A stretch of 64,000 nucleotides of DNA from Brachynemurus nebulosus. Lineage: Eukaryota > Arthropoda > Insecta > Neuroptera > Myrmeleontidae. The position numbers were made by a program, and so were the translations under genes. A model generated the notes under the pieces. It did not search any database, was not told the origin of the DNA, and saw nothing but the letters and a program-made list of their open reading frames with translations. Shown here in pieces: positions 21,712 to 47,279 of this stretch. The stretch lies in the NCBI GenBank assembly GCA_035578155.1, contig JAPWDM010000008.1, positions 3,183,347-3,247,346 on the forward strand, written 5' to 3'. The number at the start of each line of letters is the position of its first letter. The first letter of the stretch is position 1.

Positions 21712-21944
21712 ACTCTGGCTTGGTACATAAATTTTCACCAACACAGACAAACATCAACATATCTGTGAGAGGAGAACCCCACTAAATCGCTGACGTCACT
21801 ACGTAAAATCGGAGTACGTACCATTGGATGGCCGCTGTATTTTTGATCCCTTGGGACTGGATGCGCTACTGACTAAATTAATTAAAGAAATATTCTCCTG
21901 CAGGTTCGGTTGGCGTAATCAGTCGTAAATGTCCGTATTGTTTC

Positions 21945-22590
21945 ATTTTTAAGTAAACCGTAAAATTATTGATGATGTTCAACATGGTTTTATCAAAGGC
22001 AAGTCCATTAGTCTGTCGGTTTTTAAAGTAGTAGATTCGGTTTTGAGAGCCTGGGAACAAAAGATGAAAATATGTTTAATGTTGCTAGATTTATCTAAAG
22101 CTTTTGATTGCGTTGATAAGGAGTTGCTTTTAGCTAAGATGGAGCAATATGGTTTTAGAGGTAAAATCTCGGACCTCTTAGCCTCATGTATGACAAACAG
22201 AGTGCAGTGTGTAAAGTTGAAAACACCAAACGGCTATAAGTATTCGGAATGGCAATTATTAAAGAGCGGTGTGCCCCAGGGTAGTATCCTGGGACCTATT
22301 CTTTTTTTTTGATTTTCATTAATGACCTTCCGACAACGTTACATGAAAATGTCTATTTGTACGCAGACCACATTTGTACATACGTATCCGTATATATTTG
22401 AACAAAATAAGAAAATCCATAATTACCAAACTAGAAAAAAAGAAAATTATAATTTGATTGGCACGCGGTTGACAAAAGTTCGTGATGGGCCCAGAGGTGA
22501 TATGTTACGCATCTATAATCCTGATTCCATCTGATTTAAAAAAAAATATAGAATCGCCAAAACATTTTAAAACATTAATTTCTAAAAAAT
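21945..22590 (+). mobile_element. LINE reverse-transcriptase relic
   Basis: Readable pieces in order: QHGFIKGKS, then LDLSKAFDCVD (first catalytic Asp region), SGVPQGSILGPILF, and LYADHI in a shifted frame where an active enzyme has ADD. A deletion then leads to the C-terminal YQTRKK and TRLTKVRDGPR region and SDLKKNIES in a third frame. Several frameshifts and the changed catalytic Asp show it is dead. It belongs to the same broad class as 7375-8450 but is clearly older. Confidence 0.75.
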
Positions 22591-23004
22591 AAACAATATT
22601 CCTAGGTAACCGAATTGGAAAATTTCGTTCCTAAAGTGGAATTAACAGAAAATGATTTTTGGTTGGTTAAATTAACTCTTTGCACTCAAGCAAAAAAAAA
22701 GTGAGTTGTAAATAGGCTCGTAAGACATGTAGTACATGACAACGACCGACGTTCTTTTTTTGACGGATTCTTTTGACGTTCTAACCTTGTTTCCCCAAAG
22801 TTGAATACTAAATGCGCTAAATACGTTCTCAATGCTATTTTTATTAGTTTTTAATTTTAAAAAGATAATTCAACGTGATTTTATATTATTTTATTTACAA
22901 TTTTTCTAATAAATGAATGTGTTTGCAGTTATTAAATAAAATATTCATGTAATGTGAAGTATGTATGAGCAGTCATTACAGTTCAACATTCAGTGTGTCA
23001 TGTG
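22591..23004. other. AT-rich spacer
   Basis: No gene. A TAAGACATGTAGTACATGACA-like phrase here recurs inverted near 23650 beyond the next MITE, so the MITE appears to sit within an older inverted-repeat element (about 22680-23755, both ends reading AACTCTTTGC). Confidence 0.35.
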
Positions 23005-23639
23005 TAGTGTTCGAAATCTTGCGGTGCTGACAGGACCGTACTTATATTTTCAAAACTTAAAACGTTAAAAAATCGGGCTAAATACATTTTTTTTAAAAAA
23101 AATTGTATCGGTATATTCTCTATTAACCATCAGCTGTTAATAAAAATTAGTTTCAAGTTACAAAAAAGCGTTATTTTAAAAAAGTACAAAAATTTTAACT
23201 TTTTTAAAATTAAAATTGTTGAAAATTTGACTGACTGACTGTAACTTAAAACTTGTTAATAAAAAAATAAGCTGTCATTTAAAAAAATATTTTTTGGAAA
23301 ACATAATAATGTGTTGTCTCTCTCACATTTTACTGGGAGAAAAAAGACAATTGATACACATAAATCATTTACTGGTTACATCAAAACATACATTAACACA
23401 ATACATAAAATTAAAAGCGGACCAAGCAAGTTGTGACAATAAATGTATACACGCATATCTAAAATATATTCAAAACATTTCAGTATAAGAGGATATTGTC
23501 CGTATATAGGCATCCATAATTACCTGTTGTATATATTTAAAATCGCATCAAAATGTTTTATCTAAAATAAATAAACAATTTTTAATACCTTAAAAAAATA
23601 AAGACAATACTGTCAGCCCCGCAACCTCTTCGATCACTA
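23005..23639 (-). mobile_element. hAT-like MITE-H copy 2, 8-bp TSD GTCATGTG
   Basis: 635 bp, inverted relative to 3922-4552, flanked by GTCATGTG at 22997-23004 and 23640-23647. Its left end TAGTGTTCGAAATC and right-end reverse complement TAGTGATCGAAGAGG match copy 1. Non-coding apart from a 64-codon chance frame. Confidence 0.87.
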
Positions 23640-23946
23640 GTCATGTGGTACATGTCTTATGATCCAACAGACAAAACACCTTTAAATATGGTAAAGTTAA
23701 TGGACAAACCACTTTGTCATGCTGTACATGTCTTATAAGCGCAAAGAGTTAAGCCTTAGTGTTTTCCATTTACAAAACATACACGAACTATAAGTTACTT
23801 TCAAGCATATAAAATGAGAAAACAGAAAAACTTCAATTTTTTTTTTAAATTTGGGTTGTTGTGATGTTTAAGAGGGAAGGGAAAATGGTAATTAGAACTG
23901 GATTAATTAATGGGACACTATATTAAGTCTAAATGAACTAATGGGG

Positions 23947-24254
23947 GCGTTTGGCAGAAAATTTTGTTAGCCTAACGTTAGCTAACGGAGCTTGCACCGT
24001 TACAAACCAGAGGGCTCTGATTCAACAAATTAATGCATATTAAATATTTTTTCATTGTTTTTCACGGTATAAATACTTATTTTTTGAAGTACAGCCACAT
24101 TTAAAAATCATGGAATAAAAATAATCAGTAACCATGTTAGAAATTGTTGTTTTAAGATATAATGCATGCGAATTTTTGAATGCGTGCCCTCTAGTTTATA
24201 ACGATGTAAGCTCCGTTAGCTAACGTTAGACTGATAAAATTTTCTGCCGAACGC
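23947..24254. mobile_element. 308-bp palindromic MITE-P copy 1
   Basis: Inverted ends GCGTTTGGCAGAAAATTTTG and GCGTTCGGCAGAAAATTTTA, with an internal ACGTTAGCTAACG palindrome in each arm and GCCCTCT/AGAGGGC further in. A second copy at about 62536-63625 is interrupted by two R elements. The target duplication is unclear because the flanks are G-rich. Confidence 0.65.
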
Positions 24255-25507
24255 GGCAATGTGGAGTGATTTTAGGGACGGGTGAAACAGAGCACATTTA
24301 TCAAGTATTCAAGGTTTTTTATAGATATTTCAACCGAATTATTTCAATAAAATCCCCTCTATGGAATATATTTTTAATTTGTCCGTATGTTTCTTTTTAA
24401 ATTACTTTATTTTTTCAAAATTCAAAAAAAAAAGTACATCATGCTTTGGATATTTTAATAAATAATTAATTTAAAGTATACTTATTAAGTTGGTTTTATT
24501 TAACAATTTCAAACGAAAACCACTGAACCACATATAAAACCTACATATTCATAACAAAGATAGTTGTTGAGAATATTTCCATCACTTTTTTCCCATTATT
24601 TCGATCATTTTAAACATGAAGACTAGACAAGGAGCACGCACTCAATGTATAAGGGACACTAAAATAAGAGGGCGTTAGTGTTCCGTGTGTACCAAAGCGA
24701 TAAATTCAGTTTAAACACTATTTTTAAATTTAACACTTAGTCCAGATAATGGGGTATTAGACAGTATCAAAGAAAAACAATAAAAACAAATTTTAATGAA
24801 AATCGATAATAAAAGACAGCAATTTATTATGTTAATTCATCCTAAGTATCATTATATAAAATTCAAAAAATAATATTTTTCAGCTATAAATTACGACAGC
24901 AGAAATGGGCTGTGATGTTGCTCTCTCTTATATTATTTCAACACTGTCGCCACTAGGGTCGCTACGTAAATTCCGGATAGCAAACATAACTATGGAAATT
25001 AATTTGATTTTAATTAATTTTTTTTAAAAATCGACAATTTTTTTTCCTAGTTTTTCTTAGTTACATGACACCTGTTGCTATCTAGAGAATGTGACGTAAT
25101 TGAAGCTAATGAACATTTTCTCGCAAATTTTGAGACTAAATATTAAATTGATTTTTTCTAAATTTCTGATTCTACGATTTTCGGCATTATTTTTAAAAAT
25201 TACAATTATATACATGCATAATACATAAATATGCGTATTTTAAAATAGTTTCCAAAAATTAGTCAAATTCCCCATTGAAATTGGAACAAAATTATCAATA
25301 CTATAAAACTTCAACTCTCCTTACTTGGAGAATTATTTTTCTTTTCTTTAGAACTGAACAATTTTAGTAGTGACATTCAGTTTCACGAATGAATTTTTTA
25401 AAATTAAATATTACCTGAAACAGTTTTATTGTTACATCATACAGAACAAATTGCAATATTAATAAAATAGTTTACTTGATTTTCCGTTGAATAATATATT
25501 AACTTAC
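24255..25507. other. AT-rich intergenic DNA
   Basis: No gene, RNA or bounded repeat recognised. Short T- and A-runs dominate. Confidence 0.35.
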
Positions 25508-25608
25508 TTGAGGTACTTTGAAAAATGCAGGATTTTTCAAATTCCTTGCGTCGTTTTTTATCAGTCGCACTGCTACTAGAACAATTTTTAACAGCACACT
25601 CTGCCCAT
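25508..25608 (-). pseudogene. THAP-like exon remnant T1
   Basis: On the minus strand the ATG at 25608 opens MGRVC, then after a 2-nt deletion VKNCSSS, DKKRRKEFEKS, and reaches a CAA|GTAAGT donor-like end. M-x-x-x-C-x4-C followed by basic residues is the beginning of a THAP zinc-binding domain. The same exon occurs at 51233, 56447 and 60600. THAP domains occur in P-element transposases and in host genes; which source applies is not decided here. The repeat around it continues upstream to about 26170, interrupted by an R element. Confidence 0.4.
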
Positions 25609-25659
25609 TTTGATATTATTGATAAAATTAAATTGAATAAATTCTTTGTATTTATTTAA

Positions 25660-25994
25660 TCTTTAAGTGATTAAGACGAGTTAACTCGACCTGCAATATG
25701 GCGGCTCAAAATGCTGTCATATGTATATATTCACTGGTACAGGTGCCGCCATCTGTGACAGATTTTCCAAAATATGGTATAATTTATTCTAATACATATA
25801 ATGTTCAATTTTATTAACATAGTTTAGTATAATTTATATTTTGTAAATTCCTACGGTTTACTTTTTTGATGTTGGAATCTTTGATTATTTTCTTTTTCTT
25901 TTCTTTATAACCTTATCTATTGTACTTATCACTGGCAGTAAAGTCAGGCATTTTTAGACCAAAAATTTTTTCCCATATGGTTTGTTTAAAAGGG
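25660..25994 (+). mobile_element. R element copy a, TTAA target
   Basis: 335-bp non-coding element between TTAA tetramers (25656-25659 and 25995-25998). It begins TCTTTAAGTGATTAAGACGA, contains the GAGTTAACTC palindrome and ends in GTTTAAAAGGG. The THAP-exon repeats at 51, 56 and 60 kb provide the empty site, with a single TTAA at this point. TTAA duplication suggests a piggyBac-type or Kolobok-type enzyme. Confidence 0.75.
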
Positions 25995-26439
25995 TTAAAA
26001 TATAATTTTATACGATTTTTTAAATCATTTTTAAATTGTTCATATACAGAAATTGTGGTTATGAGTATTCATATTATCATACTACATATTATGCTCACTT
26101 TACCTCTATTTATCTTACTATATTCACATCAGTACAAAAGGAATATTAGCGCCCCAAGTGGTGAAAAAAGAAAACGTAATATGTACAATTTGCGTGGACA
26201 GATTCTGACAATTCCCCCGTTTGAGTGCGTGCTTCTTATGTAGTCTCCATGATTTTAAATAAAATTTGAAATAATTCACTTAAAAAAAAAATTAAATATC
26301 TAGTTCAATGGTAAAAATAATTGATTTTAAAGACAAATTTTTTATTGAAATTAAAAATATTCAACAAAAAATAACGATTTACGAGCGGCTGGTTGGTTGA
26401 TTTTTTTTCCGTTTTTGATGTCAAACGTGATGCGAAAAT

Positions 26440-28832
26440 TTACGTGGGATGAGCGACGCCATTTACGTGTGGCTCATTATTTTTTTTATTACTAGTCGCG
26501 GTGGTACTACTGTTCGTGACGTCATCGCGTTTCCGTAACGTTTTCTGAAGTACATGCGCGTCGGCCGGTTCAATTCGTTTATAATAATGTTCCTTCGTTT
26601 CCACGATTTCAAAACCAAATTTTTTATAAAAATCAATCGCTCCCGTATTATTCACCTGAACATGTCTAAAGAAAAAAACAAATTCAAAATTTTTGAAGAA
26701 AAAATTCACCACACTAAAGAAATCCACGAATCGGAAAGTTAAAAAAAAAAAAATTGAAACAACGCCAGTACGCAGAAATGACTACCGTAAAACGGATTGT
26801 ATAGCAATTCGGGGCGATTGGGAACAAGACCGGGGTTCTAGTTCCGATCGAAATGACATATCTACAGATTCAGACTAATTAAGAATTTTTGATTTCAGAT
26901 GTCCCCAAGAATCAAAATCACCCGGGCCATCCACGTGCTTTTTTTTTTTTGAGGCGCCAACTTCAGGTGATAATAATAATAAAACAAAATTTAATTTATT
27001 CAAAAAAATTTTTTTTTGTTACCTTAAGATGTAAATAAAAACATATTAAAAATTCAAAACTTTTCATTTGTTCTTTCTCAAAAAAAGGCCCCTAAAAATA
27101 GGCATGAAAAACAGCGCGAGTTACCAGACTACTACCTTAACAGGCATGTTTAATAATACCTATTAACCCCTCATTCGTTCCCATTCACCCGGCCGTGATT
27201 AAATTAAATTTAAATTTTACTTTTACGGTGAATCGATCACTTGAAATTTTTCAAGTTTAGAATTTGAAATTTTAGTATATTATAGAGAAAGATATGATGC
27301 ATTCACTGACACTATTTTGAATAATTTCTAACGTGTAAATAATAAACAAATATTTTACTTTGCAAAATACCACTTTTATTTTTGAAACTGTGATAATATT
27401 GTTTCGAACCGTTAGTTCATTTTCAAACAGAAACAGTTCAAACAGTTCATTTTCATTATGTTTGAAAATGAACTAACGGTTCGAAACAATATTGTCACAG
27501 TTTCAAAAATAAAAGTGGTATTTTGCGAGGTAAAATATTTGTCTATTATTTACAAATATGGAATACCATAAAGTAACGCTCAAATCTATTAATATTCTAA
27601 CGTGTAGTTTAGAAGAAATAAATTTTCAAAGTTAGAATTTTTAACGTACCACTAAATGCCAAAGAATGATCAGAGGTGAATCAGTGGTATATATTTAAGT
27701 AAGTTGTGTCACTAAAAACCAACTTTAAGATTAAAAAACTGAAAATTATTTTCTTTTATGTTTTTGAATCATTAAAGAACTATTTTGTTTAATATTGGAC
27801 GTTTAGTTATTGTAATAAAATAGTAAAAAAAAAAAACTATAAAAATGTCATTTTATACACACCCATAATATATTTGTGTACGTGTTAGTTATTATGTGTG
27901 CGTACACGTCAACTACCAAAATCAAATTCATTACTTTTAAAATTATTAAAATTAGAAGATTGAACAATTATCAAATATTAATACTGTTACATGTATTATA
28001 AAATTTAACTTATTTTTCTAAGCATAAATTATATTATTATTTATAGAGAAAAAAAATAGTCTTAGTAATTCATTTGTCAGTACTGATCGATTCACCTTAA
28101 AAGAGTAAAAATAAAAATAAGTTAATTCTGTATCGTTTAAAATCAACTGATTTTTTTATATTACTTAAGTTGTCCTCCTCAGAATACTGGCGAAGTTTGT
28201 TTTTTTTTTTTTTTTTTTTAATTTCCGAATTCGTCGACTTCTCTTGTGACTTTTTTCAAACGTACAAAAATATACTATCAAAATTTCCATCGTTGGCCAC
28301 ATATTTTAACACATGCTGTACCATCAATGTACCAATTCCGAGTCTTCGATACGGATACAGACAGCCTAACGTCATTATGTATAAGCGACGAAAACCCTCG
28401 GAATTATCCACACGACAACAAACCGCCCCGACCACAATATCATTATAGTATGCTAATTTGGCTAATTCGCCCGCCTCTAATACGTCCTTATAAAATTTAT
28501 CATTGTAACTGACTGGAAACACCACCGTATTTAAACGTTTCAATTGCTTTATATTGTGCGGTGTCACATCGCCTAATTCAATTTTTGAACTCCTACAACA
28601 AAGAAAAATATCAAAATTATAAAATATTTTATTAAAATTATTAAAAACCTATACGTGTTAGCAGTGAAAATATTCAAAATTTCGAAAAAAAAAAATTAAT
28701 TTGAATTTAGAACATGAATTTTCAAAATTTTGACATTGTTATTATAGGTTAGTTGTGATTCAATAAAAAATTTTTAATCACATATTTTTAAAATAGTTTT
28801 TTTTTTCGTCAAAAATCTACCTACCGTGTCAT
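26440..28832 (-). CDS. NAA50: N-alpha-acetyltransferase 50 (NAA50/San), three coding exons
   Basis: Exons on the minus strand: 28832-28825 (only 8 coding nt, ATGACACG, donor GTAGGT), 28592-28266 (donor GTACGT) and 26665-26440. They join in frame to 186 residues starting MTRSSKIELGDVTPHN. This is the GNAT enzyme of the NatE activity that acetylates N-terminal Met and acts with the NatA complex; in flies it is needed for sister-chromatid cohesion. Substrate-pocket residues FPVSY (28-32), catalytic Tyr74 (RLYIMTLG) and His113 (LHVQ), and the acetyl-CoA motif RRLGIG (85-90) are all present. YYKRIEPADAHVLQK follows near the end. The C-terminal tail is a divergent Ser/Thr/Asn-rich stretch. The 1.6-kb second intron contains MITEs. 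It is head to head with the V-ATPase gene. Confidence 0.93.
27225..28098 (+). mobile_element. MITE-G copy A with a nested hairpin, in NAA50 intron 2
   Basis: Ends GGTGAATCGATCA and GATCGATTCACC. An inverted, uninterrupted copy lies in the V-ATPase intron at 31783-32403. Copy A additionally contains a near-perfect hairpin at about 27346-27560 (arms from AATAATAAACAAATATTTTA to TTCATTTTCAAACA) that is absent from copy B and is therefore a later insertion. Confidence 0.7.
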
Positions 28833-30480
28833 GTTGATAAAAAAATTACGATATAAATAAATAGTATGTTTCTGAAATAATTTTAAAATTAATAATAAAT
28901 TCTGTCTTCGAAAAAAACGGAAATATCCATAAAATTGTAATATTGAATAAGTGCGCAAGAACCATGAAAATATTTCATTCCAATTTAGTACAATTGAATT
29001 TCAAAAAATATTATAGAGGACTCTGTACTGTTGTGAGGATAGTGATGGGCAGAATCGGATCGATTTACAAGAAAAATTAAAACAATTTATGGTAGTTGTT
29101 CTTTCTGAGATAGGCAGGTATAAAAATATATCTCAGCGAAAAAATTTTCTTTTATCAAAAATTAAATAATGTATTAATATTCTTCAGTTATTGTATACCA
29201 CTTGTTTTTTTTTTTCACTTACGCGTGCTTATATTGTAACAATATAAAAGCATTGTTGAAAAAGCGTTGCAAAAACGTTGTAAAATGATGTTTATAAATT
29301 ATATATTTTATAACATATTATTTTGAATGAGACTAGGGTTTCCGATCTCTGGCCAAAAAAATCGATTTTATAGATCGATTCGAATCGTCGTAGTTAAAAT
29401 ATATTCTACAATTTACAATAATTTTGAAAAAACTTCAGATTTTTATTAAAAATATTCTAATTTAAATTTGGGCTCCCAAGAATCGATTCGAAAAATCGAA
29501 GATCGGCCCTCCAAAAATCGATTTTCGATAAAATCGAATCGAGATCGGAAACCCTAAATTAAACAACAAACTACAATAAATTTATTCAGTTAAAACAGTA
29601 ACAGTTTAGAAATTTCACACAATTATTTATCTCATCTTTTTTGAAAAAATGTTATAGTTTTAAGCGATTTTGAAATTCGATAACAATTCATTAATTAATA
29701 ATTTTCGTAAATTTTAATCACAAAATCATAACTTATGAAAATTCAGTAATATTAATAATAATTATAACAATAAGTATACTGATTTGCTTCGATTATGCCC
29801 GTCACTAAAAGAATAATTAAATTTAAAATTAATTAAAAATATTAATATTGATAAAAACTACACCACACTAAAAAGTCCAAAAATATAATTCAGATTCATT
29901 CATGTCAATTCAATTTCTGATATCTTATTTATTTGATATTAAATTTACCATTATTAATAATAAAACAACTAAAAGGACTAGAAATATTGAGAAATATAAA
30001 TAATTAGAATTGTAAATTTTATAAACAACCACATGACTATTTCTGATGATAACATACGTTGATATCAATAAAGTGTATCTAATTTTTTATACTGATTATA
30101 AAAATGAATAAATAACGAAATTAAACTATTGCCTAACAAATGTTTTACAATATTTGAATTTTTATTAAAGTATTTTGATTAAAAACTGAACAATCAAATG
30201 CATAAAATATAAATCATATTCGGGTTCAGTATAAAATACGAAGATTTGAAAAAACGGATGTTGTATGTAATGGCTACTTCCGATCAATTTAATTTCTATT
30301 TAAACTAATAAAATTGTAAATTATTGTAATTTTACGGGAAAAAATAATATGTTTACAACAATTAAATATTTAAAAATGTTTCTCAAAACATATTTACGTT
30401 AATTAATGAATAAAAATTGCAAATTAATATTCTTAACATGTCCATGAGTATAGTCAGCTGACTGTCTTGTGATTGCTTTA
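28833..30480. promoter_or_regulatory. Shared intergenic region between NAA50 and V-ATPase A
   Basis: About 1.65 kb between the divergent start regions. It must hold both promoters, unless one uses a remote leader exon. I see no convincing TATA box. GTCAGCTGAC, a perfect E-box palindrome, lies at 30453-30462, just before the likely V-ATPase leader exon. A 223-bp element (29334-29556) with ends TAGGGTTTCCGATCTC occupies part of the interval. The remainder is AT-rich. Confidence 0.45.
29334..29556. mobile_element. Short hAT-like MITE with ATCGAT palindromes
   Basis: Inverted ends TAGGGTTTCCGATCTC. The flanking octamers AATGAGAC and AATTAAAC match at six of eight positions, a possible decayed duplication. 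The interior is rich in AATCGATT and GATTCGAATCG words. Confidence 0.55.
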
Positions 30481-30857
30481 AAGTATTCTTTAAGTTTTAA
30501 TCGCTACAGTCTCATTTTAGCTGGGCGAGGTTCTGAATTTTAACTAAAATTTTTATGAAAAAATGTAAGTGATCAATATTAAACAATATTTTTCAATCTT
30601 ATACACAAATAATATTCAGTAAAATATTAATCGGTGTGTTAATGTAATTGTGTTTCAAAAAAAAAAAAAAAAATCAATTATTATAGACTTGACCCAAAAT
30701 ATTTCATAGCAAATTTCGTCCAAAAATGTTTATTATTGAGAGTTATTTTTATACAGTGAAATATATATAAATATTTGTTGAAAGATTCTGTTTTTGAAAA
30801 ATAAAAAAAATTTCCATTTTTAATTTGTTTTTAGATTAAAAATAATTCCTGGCCAAA

Positions 30858-46071
<15,214 letters not shown>

Positions 46072-46521
46072 AAATGTAGTCGACACAACTTTTATTTTAA
46101 TGCTACAGTAAAAACAGTATTATCACTGACATTTGGACAGTTTGCTAAAAACAATAAAATGCCCCGCTAAGTTCTTGTATATGCTTCCTCCCTGTAATTC
46201 ATTCGAAACAAATCGAAAAAATGCAATAATTTATAAATTGTTTTAAATTTGTGTTTTAAAATTTTATTTACAGATGGCAGTTTGAATTGTGTCAGTTTTT
46301 ACTCGGCAATAATATTCTTTTGTATATAGATAAATTATTTACAACCTTATAATTTGCACAATGTTTGTTTAGTTATTTCGTTTTTAAATACTCAATAATT
46401 TTCTCTTTATTGTGCTGGCACAAAATTATTGAAAAAAAAAAATAAAAAATAAAAATTGATGTAACATTAAAAAAAGGTTGTTAACTTGGCTAATTATGTT
46501 TCAGCTGTAATCGTGTACAGA
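46072..46521 (+). other. V-ATPase 3' UTR region
   Basis: Follows the stop codon. AATAAA occurs at 46153-46158, with further A-rich AATAAAAAATAAAAA near 46440. The exact cleavage site cannot be told. Confidence 0.5.
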
Positions 46522-47279
46522 GGGTGAATAGTATGAGAGTTCCCATTTTTATGACGGTTAAAAAATTATTTAGATAGTTACAAATTTAGCTACGCGAAGC
46601 TAGCGCCGCGAAATCTTTTTCTTTTTTGGTGATTTTTTTTTCTCTAATTATATACTTAAATCAAAAAATAATTTTGCGCTTCGATAGGGCAAATTTAAAA
46701 GTATTTGAGAAAAATATTTTGATTATTAAAAAACTTCTTTTATTGTTTTAATGCTAATTTATATGTCAAAATGTTTAAATAATATATATATATAATGATA
46801 ACTTATTATTGCTAAAAGATATGGCTAAGGCAATTTTATATTTGAAAAGGGCATTTAAAGGGCAATTTTTTATGCTATCACACGTTAATTTAGAAGTTGA
46901 TTTAAAAAAGAAAAAAAACATTTTCAATTTTTTTCTATCCGAGAAACAAACAACAAATTCAATCAGATAGTTTTTATTTTAAAATACAGATGTCACGCTC
47001 AACAAAATATAAAACTGTTCATTTTATTTTACACTGAAAAATTTGAAAATATAAAAAGACAATTGTTAGGTTTAAATATTGGCAGAAGATACAAAATTTT
47101 CGAAATCGCCACTTGAAAAATTCTCTCAAATATCTGAACAGATTTAACAAATTATATCAACAATATAGAATCTTTGATGATACTGGTGCGTCAACCACAG
47201 TTATTATTCCGAATAATTTTTTAGGGTAATTCAATAGTTTGGCTGTACTAAAAATGGAAACTCTCAGAATTATTCAACC
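46522..47279. mobile_element. MITE-M relative downstream of V-ATPase
   Basis: Inverted ends GGGTGAATAGTATGAGAGTTC and GGTTGAATAATTCTGAGAG (trimmed), both leading to CATTTTTA. Related in end sequence to 37867-38315. Non-coding. Confidence 0.5.

Noticed and set aside
28170..28512. Plus-strand frames over NAA50 exon 2
   Set aside because: They are antisense to a conserved enzyme exon with clear splice sites.
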